A stretch of DNA of 64,000 bases from Streptomyces rugosispiralis (GCF_024505145.1 NZ_JANIAA010000043.1:20794-84793); one strand, 5' to 3'. Positions 1-8,434 are shown, numbered from the stretch's first letter. The notes: generated by a model not told the origin, from the sequence alone. Translations and numbers: made by a program.

Positions 1-858
1 GCCATCCGGCACATCGTCAACAACGCCGGGATCGGGCTGGGCTCGGTCGTGGCCGGGCTGGCGCTGCACGGCGCGGCCACCCCGGTCGGGGCGCTGCGCT
101 GGCTGTACCTGGCCAATGGGCTGGCGGCGCTGCCGCTGATCGCGGTGATCCTGGGCGTACGGCCCCGGCGGCGGGAGCGGCACGAGTCGGCGGAGCCATC
201 CGAGGGAGCAGAGCCGTCCGGGGCCGGGCCGACCTATCGCACCCTGCTGCGAACCCGCCCGATGGCGCTGCTGATCCTGGCCCAGGCGCTCTTCGCGATC
301 GTCGGCTTCACCCAGATCGAGGCGACCGTACCGCTGCTGATGCACGACCGCATGGCGGTCACGCTGGGCTGGGTCAGCGCCGTGGTGGCGGCCAACTCCT
401 TCGCCCTGATCGTCCTGCAGCCGCTGCTCCGCCGCCGGCTGGAACGGCTGCCGGAGACCGTGAGCCTGGCCGCCGGTCCGGTGCTGTGGACCGGGGCGTT
501 CGGCTGCGGTCTGGGCGCGGCGCTGGCCGGGGAGGCGGCCCCGGCCGCCGTGCGGTACGGACTGCTGCTGGCGTTCGCGGTGATCTTCGCGGCGGGCGAG
601 CTGATGTACTCCTCCGCCTTCTACCCGCTGCTGCTGCGCTGGTCGGGCGAGGCGGTGGGCCGGGCGAGCGCCCTGGCGTCACTGGCCTGGAACCTGGGCA
701 CCGCCTCCGGCCCACCCATCGGGCTGTTCGTCGTGGCCAACGCCTCGGCCACGGGCGGCTGGCTGGCCCTCGCACTGGGCGCGGCGGCCGCGTTCACCGT
801 GGCCGCCGCGCTGCACCCCTTTTCAGGGCTCACTCACCGGACGACGGGCAGCACCTGA
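1..858 (+). CDS. MFS transporter, 5' end outside window
   Basis: The frame is open from base 1, so this is the C-terminal 285 residues or so of a major facilitator superfamily transporter. It runs in as AIRHIVNNAGIGLGS and shows about eight hydrophobic helices separated by a basic loop with RPRRRERH, where the two six-helix halves of an MFS protein are normally joined. It is an inner-membrane carrier, most likely a drug exporter or sugar/metabolite efflux pump; the substrate cannot be read from this part. It converges on the ABC importer genes, with only 17 bp between the stops. Confidence 0.85.
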   Translation, partial: AIRHIVNNAGIGLGSVVAGLALHGAATPVGALRWLYLANGLAALPLIAVILGVRPRRRERHESAEPSEGAEPSGAGPTYRTLLRTRPMALLILAQALFAIVGFTQIEATVPLLMHDRMAVTLGWVSAVVAANSFALIVLQPLLRRRLERLPETVSLAAGPVLWTGAFGCGLGAALAGEAAPAAVRYGLLLAFAVIFAAGELMYSSAFYPLLLRWSGEAVGRASALASLAWNLGTASGPPIGLFVVANASATGGWLALALGAAAAFTVAAALHPFSGLTHRTTGST

Positions 859-875
859 CCACCCGCCGAACCGGG

Positions 876-1928
876 CTATGACTTGGGCAGATACGACGTG
901 TCGTAGGCGTCCTCGGGTGTGACGCTCTTCTCCAGAAGCCCCTGGTCGTACATGAAGTCGGCCATCCGGGTCCAGGTCTGCGGGTCGATCGCGCCCAGCT
1001 CGCCCGAGTCGTTCTTCATCAGCGGCGCCGTGGCCTTGAGCACCGCGCGGGCGTTGTTCCGCTGCTTCTCGCCGCGCAGTCCCGGGACGTACTTCTCGCT
1101 GAGCTTGATGGCCTCGTCCTGGTGGTCGATCGCATAGCGCAATCCGCGCAAAGACGCGTCGACGAACTTCTTGATGTCGCCGCCGCGCTTGTCGAGCGTC
1201 TTCTTCTTGGCGCCGAGACCCACACCGACCAGCTGATCCCCCGCCGAACCCGAGTTGAGGGTTATCGACCGGACCTCCTTGCCCGCCTCCTTGAACGAGA
1301 CGGCGTCATTGTTCAGATAGCCCATCACCCCCTCGACCTTGTTTCCGGTGAGGGCCGCCTGCTGGGTGAAGCCGATATTCTGTACCTTGGCGTCCTTGGT
1401 GGAAAGGCCGCCCTCCTTCAGAAGCGCCAGCAAACCGAAATAGGTCTCGCCGAAGGCACCGGGGGTGCCGATCTTCCGGCCCTTGAGGTCGGCGGGGGTC
1501 CGGATCTCGGATTCCTTGGGCACGATCAGCCCCACCGGGTATTTCTGGTAAAAGGTGGCGATGTCCACGACGGGCACATTCTTGGCACGCGCCTGAAGCA
1601 TCTCGTCGCCGCCCGCGTAGATCACATCTTCCTTGCCCGATGTGAGAGCCCCGAAGAGATCTTCGGCCGCGCCGTGGTGGCGCAGCGTCACATTGAGTCC
1701 GGCGTCCTTGTAGTAGCCCTTTTCGGCGGCCACATAGAACGGCGAGAACTGGATGTTGGGGGTGTAGGTCAGCCCCACCGTAATGCTTGCGCCGCCCTTG
1801 GCCCCCGTGTTCTTCGGCTCCTCGGCGCATGAGGTCAAAGTGGCCAGCGCCAGCACCGAGGCGAGGGCGGCCGCGCCCGTGACCCGATGTCTGTGGGCAC
1901 GCCTCATGGACGTCTGCACGAAACGCAC
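876..1928 (-). CDS. ABC transporter substrate-binding lipoprotein (NMT1/THI5-like)
   Basis: 350-residue lipoprotein. An N-terminal basic stretch and hydrophobic core lead to a lipobox LTSC near residue 34. The body reads ITVGLTYTPNIQFSPFYVAAEKGYY, typical of the NMT1/THI5/SsuA-like binding proteins that capture thiamine-pyrimidine precursors, riboflavin, taurine or nitrate-like ligands. The GTG start at 1928 is chosen because GAGGAG lies six bases upstream. It sits 26 bp after the permease gene and is surely co-transcribed with it. Known for the family: the bound ligand is handed to a BPD-type permease. Inferred: a vitamin precursor is the likeliest ligand; the exact one is not readable. Confidence 0.88.
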   Translation of the reverse strand: MRFVQTSMRRAHRHRVTGAAALASVLALATLTSCAEEPKNTGAKGGASITVGLTYTPNIQFSPFYVAAEKGYYKDAGLNVTLRHHGAAEDLFGALTSGKEDVIYAGGDEMLQARAKNVPVVDIATFYQKYPVGLIVPKESEIRTPADLKGRKIGTPGAFGETYFGLLALLKEGGLSTKDAKVQNIGFTQQAALTGNKVEGVMGYLNNDAVSFKEAGKEVRSITLNSGSAGDQLVGVGLGAKKKTLDKRGGDIKKFVDASLRGLRYAIDHQDEAIKLSEKYVPGLRGEKQRNNARAVLKATAPLMKNDSGELGAIDPQTWTRMADFMYDQGLLEKSVTPEDAYDTSYLPKS

Positions 1929-1954
1929 GTACTTCTCCTCTTGGGTGAAAGTTG

Positions 1955-2899
1955 TCAGTCGCGCTGAACGAGCCGCTCGACCAGGCGGACCACTCCGTAC
2001 GAGACGGCGGCGAGAAGGCCGAGCATGACGAGCGTCGAGAACAGTCCGATGGTGTCGGCCTCCTGGCGCTGCACCGACAGCAGCTGTCCCAGTCCGTCGC
2101 CGCCCATCACGAACTCACCGACGACCGCGCCGGTGATGGAGAGCGTGAGGCCGTTGCGCACCCCCGCGAGGACGCTGGGCAGGGCGAGCGGAAACTCGAT
2201 GTACCAGAGCATCCCCCACCACCCCACCCCGTCCACCCGCGCGGCCCCCATCACATCGGGGTCCAGCGAACGCAGCCCCAGCACGGTGTTGACGAGGATG
2301 GGGAAGAAGACCAGCAGCGCGCAGAGGACCGCGATGGGCAGCAGTCCGTACCCGATCCACAGGGCCAGCAGCGGGGCGAGCGCCACCGCGGGCATGGCCT
2401 GCGAGGCGGCCACATACGGCTGGAGGGCCGCCGCGGCGATCTCGCTGCGGGCGATCAGATAGCCCAGCGGCAGCGCCACTCCGATGCCGATACCGCTGCC
2501 CGCCAGCGCTTCCCACACCGTCTCCTCGGTGTAGTCGACGAGATCACCGTGGAACACGTCGTCGAGGAATTGCCGTGCGAGGTCCAGCGGAGCCGGAAGA
2601 TAGAACTCCGCAACGGCGCCGGTCCGGGTCACGATGTCCCAGACGACAAGCAGCAACAGCCCGAATACCAGCGGCGGCAGCACACTCCGGGCCAGCGTTC
2701 CGCGCCGGTCGGCGAGAGTCGCGCCGGATGCCGCTCCGGTCATTTTCCGGCCGGTCCCAGGCCGTGACTTCTCACCATTTCCGCCGCCGTCGCCGGTCTT
2801 TCGCCCATGTCCCGGTCGGGGTGAATGCGGCCCGTCCGCGGTCGACTCGCCGTCCGCGCCCGCCGTGGCGGTCGCGCCCCTTCCGTGCCCTTCGGTCAT
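1955..2899 (-). CDS. ABC transporter permease (SsuC/ThiX type)
   Basis: Integral membrane permease of the BPD_transp_1 family with about six helices. The EAA-like cytoplasmic loop reads VDGVGWWGMLWYIEFPLALP and would dock an ATPase. A long Gly/Ser/Arg-rich cytoplasmic tail of about 65 residues precedes the first helix. I prefer the ATG at 2899, with AAGGGGA seven bases upstream, over the ATG at 2917. It pairs with the binding protein 26 bp downstream. No ATP-binding gene lies beside them; the next upstream genes are regulators. Confidence 0.85.
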   Translation of the reverse strand: MTEGHGRGATATAGADGESTADGPHSPRPGHGRKTGDGGGNGEKSRPGTGRKMTGAASGATLADRRGTLARSVLPPLVFGLLLLVVWDIVTRTGAVAEFYLPAPLDLARQFLDDVFHGDLVDYTEETVWEALAGSGIGIGVALPLGYLIARSEIAAAALQPYVAASQAMPAVALAPLLALWIGYGLLPIAVLCALLVFFPILVNTVLGLRSLDPDVMGAARVDGVGWWGMLWYIEFPLALPSVLAGVRNGLTLSITGAVVGEFVMGGDGLGQLLSVQRQEADTIGLFSTLVMLGLLAAVSYGVVRLVERLVQRD

Positions 2900-3006
2900 C
2901 CCCAAATCCCCTTGCATTACCGGCTGTTGCCAGATCTCGGCACGCCCGCAGGCAACCTATCGCCAGCACGCTCCGGATCACAATGTCGATGGGGAAAACG
3001 AAATAA

Positions 3007-3882
3007 TCATGCGGAACTATTTCCAAGGATGCCGAGCTCGGTGGCGCGCACCCCGGCCTGGAAACGGGAGTTGGCCTCCAGCAGCTCCAGGATCCCGGTG
3101 ACATAGCGGCGGTACGTGCGCACCGAGATCGCCAGATCGCGGGCGGCCGCCTCGTCGGTGACCCCGTCGCGCAGCCGGGCCAGCACCCGGCGGACCATTT
3201 CGGTGCGGGCGCGGTTGCCGAAGTCGAGCGGGCGGGCGGCGGGCACGGCGCCGCCCCAGATGGAGCGGAACATGCCGTACAGGGTGGCCACCACCACCGG
3301 GTCCTCGATGACCGAGGTCTGCCGCCCCTCCTCGGCCTCGGTGCACACCAGGGCGGTACGGCCGTCGGCGATCACCGCCGTGGGCAGCGGCACCGACGCG
3401 ATCCGCACCTGCGCGGGGTGGGCGGCCGGGGCGGCGCCGGGCGCCTCGGCGGGCGGCACGGGCCCGGGGATGGGCCGCGGTACGGGCCCCGAGGGCGCCG
3501 TTCCCGCGGCGGCGGCCCCGGAAGCAGACCCGGCCGAACCGGAGCCAGGGGCGGCTCTGCCGCGCAGCACCCGCACCCCGACCGGCTCGCCGAGGTCCGT
3601 GAGCAGCGCGCCGAGCGCGGCCTGCACCGGCGCCATCCGGGACGAGCACTCGGGGAAGACGGCGTCCACGCTCCGCCCCGCCTGGCCGATCACCTCCTCG
3701 GCGGCGGCGAGGAACGCGGCGTCCTCGACCCCCACCTCGGTGAACCGCGCGTCCCGGGCCCGCCGGGCGCGGTGCTGGACCACCGTGGACTCAATGAGGT
3801 CCCGTACCTCCCGCAGCGCCCCCTCCAGGGTGTCCCCCGCGAGCGCGGCCTCCGGTCCAGGATCGCGTCCGCGCTCCATCAT
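3007..3882 (-). CDS. HTH regulator, LuxR-like C-terminus (paralog 1)
   Basis: About 290 residues. The C-terminal 65 residues form a LuxR/GerE-like helix-turn-helix: TDEAAARDLAISVRTYRRYV then NSRFQAGVRA. The middle section (about residues 60-200) resembles the effector half of TrmB/LuxR-type regulators and is interrupted by a Pro/Gly/Ala-rich linker. The ATG at 3882 starts MMERGRDPGP; a TTG 39 bases further up is also open. The next gene upstream (3937-4758) is a clear paralog with the same domain plan, so the pair arose by tandem duplication. Targets are unknown; the adjacent ABC importer is the nearest candidate. Confidence 0.75.
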   Translation of the reverse strand: MMERGRDPGPEAALAGDTLEGALREVRDLIESTVVQHRARRARDARFTEVGVEDAAFLAAAEEVIGQAGRSVDAVFPECSSRMAPVQAALGALLTDLGEPVGVRVLRGRAAPGSGSAGSASGAAAAGTAPSGPVPRPIPGPVPPAEAPGAAPAAHPAQVRIASVPLPTAVIADGRTALVCTEAEEGRQTSVIEDPVVVATLYGMFRSIWGGAVPAARPLDFGNRARTEMVRRVLARLRDGVTDEAAARDLAISVRTYRRYVTGILELLEANSRFQAGVRATELGILGNSSA

Positions 3883-3936
3883 GTCGATATTCCCGCACTT
3901 TCCGCCTCGTGACGTGGTCAAGGTCTCGAGCGCCGT

Positions 3937-4758
3937 TCAGTGACGGCTGGGCAGCAGCCCCATCTCCACCGCCCGCACCCCCGCCTGGAAGCGGGAGTTG
4001 GCCCCCAGTTCGCGCATGATCTCCGCCACGTACCGGCGGTAGGTGCGCAAGGAGACCTGCATCTGGCGCGCCGCCACCTCATCGGTGTGGCCGGTGCGCA
4101 GACACTCCAGGATCCGCCGTACGGAGTCCGGGCACAACCGCCCGCCCAGCCGCGGATAGTCCGCGAGCGCCACGGCGTTCCCCCAGGTCCCGGCGAACAT
4201 CATCTCCAGGGCCCGCACCGTGGCGGGGTCCTCGACGAGCGACGCCTGCCCCGGGCCCCGCCCCGGCTCCGACGGCCCCCTTCTGAGGTAGACCACCTCG
4301 CCATCGATGAGCAGCGCCTCGGGCAGCGCGGGCAGCCCGCCGTCGCAGATCCGGATCTCGCACCGCGGATCGGTGCGCGCCAGCGCCCGTACCGCCCCCG
4401 AGGCCAGCACCGGCTCCTCGCACAACATCCGTACGACGACGGCGCGCCGGGCTCCCCTGACCGGGCGGGCGAGGGCGGCGCAGACGGCCCGCGTCTGCTC
4501 CTCGTCCCCCGACAGCACCACGCCGACGGTCCGCTCGGCACAGTCGACCAATGTGTCGACGACCTCGGCGAGCGGCACCTTCCCCAGAGCCGTCCCCGCC
4601 CAGGAGTCCTGGGCCAGCTCCCTTCGGTGCCGGGTGACCGTCGACTCGATCAGGTCACGGGCGGCCAGCAGCGCGTGCTCGACATAGTCGATGGCGCCTG
4701 ACGAGGGAGTCTCCGTGCTCATGGGAGAAGGCTCGGACACCCTCACAAGACCAACCAT
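3937..4758 (-). CDS. HTH regulator, LuxR-like C-terminus (paralog 2)
   Basis: 273 residues, colinear with the neighbouring regulator. It shares an N-terminal helix AARDLIESTVTRHRRELAQD, a central mixed alpha/beta region, a block SLVEDPATVRALEMMF matching SVIEDPVVVATLYGMF in the paralog, and a C-terminal HTH TDEVAARQMQVSLRTYRRYV. The ATG at 4758 has AGGGGA five bases upstream. These proteins resemble pathway-linked orphan LuxR-like regulators of actinomycetes with a phospholipase-D-like or TrmB-like middle part; the ligand is unknown. Confidence 0.75.
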   Translation of the reverse strand: MVGLVRVSEPSPMSTETPSSGAIDYVEHALLAARDLIESTVTRHRRELAQDSWAGTALGKVPLAEVVDTLVDCAERTVGVVLSGDEEQTRAVCAALARPVRGARRAVVVRMLCEEPVLASGAVRALARTDPRCEIRICDGGLPALPEALLIDGEVVYLRRGPSEPGRGPGQASLVEDPATVRALEMMFAGTWGNAVALADYPRLGGRLCPDSVRRILECLRTGHTDEVAARQMQVSLRTYRRYVAEIMRELGANSRFQAGVRAVEMGLLPSRH

Positions 4759-5111
4759 GACTTCCCCTGCCGGGTGACAGTGACCTGGTTATGCGAATAC
4801 CGGCCTGATTCTCGTCAATTTCCCTGCCCCGAAATGCGCGGGCAGCATTGTGCGAAATCCATGACGACACTAATTCGCACACAGCGACCGCGTCAACGCG
4901 GGGCGTGAGGTAAAGAGTTGACAAAACGGCGCACGGCGCCGCGCGTCATGGTGTCGCACCACCGATGCGCCGGGGCGCGTGTCCACAAGTTACCGGCGAG
5001 TGCACCTTCCGGACCCGCGGAGACTACGGACCGCAGCGATACGACGCCGTTCGGCGACGCGGAGTGGGGGCTGATGTCCGGTTACTGCCAACTCGGCACC
5101 GCCGATCGGCA
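4759..5111. other. intergenic region, no gene seen
   Basis: Upstream region of the tandem regulators. I see no RNA gene, no strong palindrome and no reading frame with convincing codon use. The stretch 4770-4910 is less GC-rich than its surroundings and probably holds the regulator promoter. Confidence 0.5.
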
Positions 5112-5561
5112 TCAACCGAAGCTGATCGGCCCCTGGAAGTCCCGCCCCTGGATGACCGGGCCGGTGATACGGGCGTTGCCCCCGATGGAGTTGTGCACGG
5201 TACCCGGCTCCCGGGCCGCCTCGCCGTGCTCGCGCATCCAGGCCGTCAGGTCACGGCCGAACTCCGGGTCCCGCCGGGCCCGTTCGACCAGCAGATCGGC
5301 CAACTGGCGCAGCCGCGCGGCATCGTCGTACGGAATCGCCACCGGATCCGGACCACCCGGCTCCGGACCACCCGGCTCCGGACCACCCGGATCCGGACCA
5401 CCCGGCTCCGGCTCCCCGGCCGGTTCGGCATCGCCCCGCCGCAGCACCCTGCGGACCAGCGTGCCGAAGGACTCCAGGGCCCGCCGCCCGGCCTCGCCTC
5501 CGGCGCCCGAGACCGCCGCGTTCACCGCCGCGACCAGCGCACCCGTCGTCACCGGATCCAT
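5112..5561 (-). CDS. small helical protein with C-terminal amyloid-signalling-like motif
   Basis: 149 residues in three parts. Residues 1-42 (MDPVTTGALVAAVNAAVSG...) form an Ala/Gly-rich, membrane-active-looking helical segment. A P(E/D)PGG linker encoded by perfect 15-bp repeats follows. Then comes a helical region (LRQLADLLVERARRDPEFGR) and a C-terminal tail NSIGGNARITGPVIQGRDF. Such tails (N-S/T-I-x-G-G...GPVxQGRD) recur at the ends of actinobacterial NLR/STAND-associated proteins. They look like the short amyloid signalling motifs reported for bacterial cell-death effectors. No NLR partner lies beside it. The function is inferred only; the gene itself looks real by codon use and by its own start. 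Confidence 0.7.
   Translation of the reverse strand: MDPVTTGALVAAVNAAVSGAGGEAGRRALESFGTLVRRVLRRGDAEPAGEPEPGGPDPGGPEPGGPEPGGPDPVAIPYDDAARLRQLADLLVERARRDPEFGRDLTAWMREHGEAAREPGTVHNSIGGNARITGPVIQGRDFQGPISFG
5346..5405. repeat. four tandem 15-bp repeats inside coding region
   Basis: Four consecutive units of (a/c)tccggaccacccgg, period 15, keeping the frame and encoding the PGGP(E/D) linker of the small protein at 5112-5561. The number of units is likely variable between strains. Confidence 0.9.
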
Positions 5562-5610
5562 GACCCGCCCCCTGCCGCATGTCGGGGCTCCACGCTACCG
5601 GCGCCGCCGG

Positions 5611-6012
5611 TCACGGTTCCACCGACTCCGCGTGGAGGGTGAACCAGACCGTCTTGCCGGTCGGGGTGAGATCCGTGCCCCAGTCATGGGCGGTCTTGCT
5701 CAGCAGGAACATCCCCCGGCCGCTCTCGGAGAGGAAGTCCGGCTCCTTGACCACCGGCAGCGCGGACTCGGTGTCGCTGACCGCCGCGTGGATCCCGTGC
5801 GGAAGGTTCTCCAGGGTGAGGACGCATTCGGGAGAGGCCGCGTGCTTGTGGACATTGGACAGCAACTCGGTGACGCACATACCCGCCGCGCTGATCAGTT
5901 CCTCACGCCCCCACAGCCGCAGTCGCGCCCCGACGGCACGCCGTATGTCGGCGAGTATCCGGGGATGGGCACGGAGGCGCAGTTCGTATCGCTGCGAGAT
6001 GTTCTCAGCCAT
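5611..6012 (-). CDS. HATPase_c anti-sigma-type ATP-binding protein
   Basis: 133 residues, the size of stand-alone RsbW/SpoIIAB-like GHKL ATPases. The N box is ISAAGMCVTELLSNVHKHA (Glu and Asn for Mg-ATP), the G1 region has VSDTESALP, and SGRGMFLLSKTAHDWG forms the lid and G2 boxes. Streptomyces encode dozens of these; they bind or phosphorylate partner sigma/anti-sigma antagonists. Its placement next to an XRE-DUF397 pair recalls the regulatory clusters seen repeatedly in Streptomyces (whiJ/abaA-like sets). Confidence 0.85.
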   Translation of the reverse strand: MAENISQRYELRLRAHPRILADIRRAVGARLRLWGREELISAAGMCVTELLSNVHKHAASPECVLTLENLPHGIHAAVSDTESALPVVKEPDFLSESGRGMFLLSKTAHDWGTDLTPTGKTVWFTLHAESVEP

Positions 6013-6166
6013 ATGCTCCGGGGCCCCTCCAAAGCACGACGCGCTGCCGTGTCCCCTAGCGATCCTGGCCTATGGAACGTCCCACTCGCAATGTTTCGAC
6101 CCACTCGCACAAGACTGGCATATGCCTGGCTGGTAGGCGTAGTTGGCAATACGACAGACTGGCGAC

Positions 6167-7051
6167 ATGTCCTACCAGCCAGTGCCCACCGTTCGGCGCA
6201 GGCGCCTGGGCTCCACGCTACGGAAACTACGCACCGAAGCGGGGATGACACTGGACGCGGCGGCCGACGCACTCAATGCGGCTGCGAACGGATCGTCCGA
6301 CGCCCGCCGCTGGACGGCGCCGAAGCTCTCCCGGATCGAGAACGCCAACGCCACCATTCGCACCAGCGAGGTCGAGACCCTGCTGCGGGCCTACGCCGTC
6401 ACCGACCCCAACACCCGTATCGCCCTGGAGGGACTGGCCAAGGACGCGGGCAAACGCGGCTGGTGGCAGACCTACCGCGGCGTCGTGGGCCCCGCCTACG
6501 CCGACTACATCTCGCTGGAGAGCGACGCGGAGAGCGTCCGCGACTACGCCTCACTGGTGGTCCCCGGTCTGCTCCAGACGGCCGACTACGCCCGCGAGAC
6601 CATCGCGGCGAACGCCGTGGCCCGAACCGCCTCCGAGGTCGACGCCCTCGCCGAGGTGCGCCTGGCCCGCCAGGCCGTTCTCACCCGCTCCTGCCATCCG
6701 CTGCGGCTGTGGGCCGTCATCCATGAGGCCGCGCTGCGCCGCAGGTTCACCGGTCGGCCCGGCATCATGGCCGCTCAGCTGAAGCGGCTGCTGGACGTGG
6801 CGGACTGGCCCACGGTCACGCTGCAGGTGATGCCGATCGACGCGGCGCCCAACCCCGGGGACGCGGGAGCGTTCACACTCGTGGCCTTCCCCGGCCCGAT
6901 GCCGGATGTGGTCACCCAGGAGAACCTGCGCGGCCCCACATACGTCGAAGGAGTCGACGACGTCAACGTCTTCGCCGACGCCTTCGGCCATATCGTGGAC
7001 CGCGCGCTGTCCACGGATGCGACGAAGGCCCTCATCGCTGGTCTGGTATGA
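6167..7051 (+). CDS. XRE-family HTH regulator with DUF5753 domain
   Basis: 294 residues. The N-terminal Cro/C1-type HTH (LGSTLRKLRTEAGMTLDAAA...) is followed by a DUF5753 ligand-like domain (YADYISLESDAESVRDYASL; VVPGLLQTADYARETI). The ATG at 6167 (MSYQPVPTV) is taken as the start; a TTG eight codons earlier is also open. The stop overlaps an ATG (ATGA), and the following DUF397 gene begins within 20 bp, the classic WhiJ-like regulator/DUF397 pairing in which the small protein antagonises or assists the regulator. Confidence 0.9.
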   Translation: MSYQPVPTVRRRRLGSTLRKLRTEAGMTLDAAADALNAAANGSSDARRWTAPKLSRIENANATIRTSEVETLLRAYAVTDPNTRIALEGLAKDAGKRGWWQTYRGVVGPAYADYISLESDAESVRDYASLVVPGLLQTADYARETIAANAVARTASEVDALAEVRLARQAVLTRSCHPLRLWAVIHEAALRRRFTGRPGIMAAQLKRLLDVADWPTVTLQVMPIDAAPNPGDAGAFTLVAFPGPMPDVVTQENLRGPTYVEGVDDVNVFADAFGHIVDRALSTDATKALIAGLV

Positions 7052-7068
7052 GAAAGAGGGCCCCACAT

Positions 7069-7278
7069 ATGAACACCTCTGCAATGACCGCGCATCGCCA
7101 CCTCCACTGGCGCAAGTCCTCCTACTCCGTGGGCGAGGGACAGTGCGTCGAGGTCGCCGCCGCCGGCGGCCGCGTCCGGCTGCGGGAGAGCGACGACCCC
7201 GGCACCGTCCTGACCACCGTGCCGGCGGTGCTCGCCGCCTTCGTCCGGAGCGCCAAGGCGGGCGTGTTCGACGCCTGA
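7069..7278 (+). CDS. DUF397 domain protein
   Basis: 69 residues, MNTSAMTAHRHLHWRKSSYS, with the family hallmark W(R/K)KSSYS...C(V/I)EVA, then RVRLRESDDPGTVLTTVPA and a C-terminal helix ending AFVRSAKAGVFDA. I favour the ATG at 7069 because AGAGGG lies about eight bases upstream; an ATG at 7048 overlapping the previous stop is the alternative. Partner of the XRE/DUF5753 regulator just upstream. Confidence 0.88.
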   Translation: MNTSAMTAHRHLHWRKSSYSVGEGQCVEVAAAGGRVRLRESDDPGTVLTTVPAVLAAFVRSAKAGVFDA

Positions 7279-7290
7279 TCGCATGACGAC

Positions 7291-7322
7291 GGTGTGGTGC
7301 CGCCCCGGGGCGGCACCACACC
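7291..7322. terminator. bidirectional terminator hairpin
   Basis: A perfect 14-bp stem (ggtgtggtgccgcc) closes on a ccgg loop, between the convergent DUF397 and LPMO genes. Confidence 0.85.
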
Positions 7323-7329
7323 AGCGACG

Positions 7330-7923
7330 TCAGAACTGGACGTCCGAGCAGGCGTAGAAGGCGTTCGAGGTGTCCGCGATGGTCCACACGGCGAGGATCA
7401 CGTGTCTGCCGGTCTTACCGCTCGGGATGGTCCCCGAGTGGGAGAGCGTGGACGGCGGACGCTGGCCGTTGTACGGAACGGTCAGGAAGGGCTGGGAATC
7501 CAGGCTCGCACGGGTCAGCTTCTGGCTGGGGTTCCAGCCGTTCTTGGTGATGTAGTACTTGAAGTCCGTGGTCGCGTGGGAGGCCGTGAACCGCCAGTTG
7601 AAGGTGTAGCTCCGGCCGGCGGTCAGCTTGGTCGTGGGCCAGTTGCCGCCCCGCGGGTCGTCGAGCTGCGAGAACCGGCTGTTGCCACCCGCGCAGATGG
7701 TGCCGTCCGCGGGACCGCCCGACGGGAAGCCCTTCGGGCCCTCGACGCTCTGGGGCTCGTACTGGATGTCGCCGCAGCCCGTCACCGTGCCGTTGGCGCA
7801 CAACTTCTGGCGGCTGATGGGCGAGTCGGTGTAGCCGTGACTGGAGGCGCTGCCGCCGGTCGCGAGGACGGAAATCGCCGCGAGACCGATGCCGATGAAG
7901 GCGGCGCTGATCTTCTTGCGCAT
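7330..7923 (-). CDS. secreted lytic polysaccharide monooxygenase, AA10 (chitin-active)
   Basis: 197 residues. The Sec signal MRKKISAAFIGIGLAAISVL ends at SASS, leaving His as the first mature residue (HGYTDSPISRQ). That His with the one in TASHATTDF makes the copper histidine brace of AA10 enzymes, which oxidatively cleave chitin or cellulose. Four cysteines (KLCANGTVTGC, TICAG, YACSD) fit the family's disulfides. The ATG at 7923 is preceded by CAGGAGCG; 15 further N-terminal codons are open but rejected. A DasR-type operator lies 48-63 bp upstream, so control by N-acetylglucosamine status is likely. No carbohydrate-binding module is attached. Confidence 0.93.
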   Translation of the reverse strand: MRKKISAAFIGIGLAAISVLATGGSASSHGYTDSPISRQKLCANGTVTGCGDIQYEPQSVEGPKGFPSGGPADGTICAGGNSRFSQLDDPRGGNWPTTKLTAGRSYTFNWRFTASHATTDFKYYITKNGWNPSQKLTRASLDSQPFLTVPYNGQRPPSTLSHSGTIPSGKTGRHVILAVWTIADTSNAFYACSDVQF

Positions 7924-7970
7924 GCTTCGCTCCTGAAGACGTGGGGAGTGCTTCGACGAGCCGTGCACGG

Positions 7971-7986
7971 CGGTCTAGACCAAGTG
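7971..7986 (-). promoter_or_regulatory. DasR-responsive element (dre) of the LPMO gene
   Basis: cggtctagaccaagtg, with core GGTCTAGACC, matches the dre consensus ACTGGTCTAGACCAGT closely; 11 of 12 core bases agree. DasR, the GntR-family GlcN-6-P sensor, controls chitin-utilisation genes, and an LPMO is an expected target. Confidence 0.8.
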
Positions 7987-8107
7987 TGAGAGTATCCAGG
8001 GCCAATGGTCATGTCCATACCAATGGCGCAAGGTGGACGCCGGGTGGACGGACCCTGACGGCGCCCTGAGCACCCTCCCGGGTCGGGTAGAATGTCCGTG
8101 TCAGCAT

Positions 8108-8181
8108 GCGCCGCTAGCTCAGTTGGTTAGAGCAGCTGACTCTTAATCAGCGGGTCCGGGGTTCGAGTCCCTGGCGGCGCA
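8108..8181 (+). tRNA. tRNA-Lys (CTT anticodon)
   Basis: Cloverleaf with acceptor GCGCCGC/GCGGCGC, D-loop AGCTCAGTTGGTTAGAGCA, anticodon stem GCTGA/TCAGC around CTCTTAA (anticodon CTT) and T-arm GGTTCGAGTCC. The discriminator A is followed by CC in the genome, so CCA is only partly encoded. Confidence 0.97.
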
Positions 8182-8201
8182 CCTTGGCTTACGCCACTGA
8201 C

Positions 8202-8233
8202 CTGGGGCTTCTCGGTTCTCCGAGAAGCCCCAG
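8202..8233 (+). terminator. terminator of tRNA-Lys
   Basis: A 14-bp perfect stem ctggggcttctcgg / ccgagaagccccag with loop ttct is followed by a short T-rich tail (tcgctttt). Confidence 0.85.
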
Positions 8234-8434
8234 TCGCTTTTCGGGGGTGCGCGGCGGCCTTCCCGGCCGCCCTGACGCCCGTTCCCCGAGTCCGGAGATA
8301 GTGACCAGGGACACATCTCAACCCTCTGTATACCGAGCTCATTGCACATGAGTCGCTTTATCCACCCATTGGGGACGCACCCGATACCTCCTCCGTGACG
8401 ACCCGCCACCGGAGGGCCAGGCTCCGCTCCCCCG

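Noticed and set aside
4918..6726. 602-residue + strand frame
   Set aside because: Antisense to the HATPase and the small helical protein; low-complexity translation, no ribosome site or domain.
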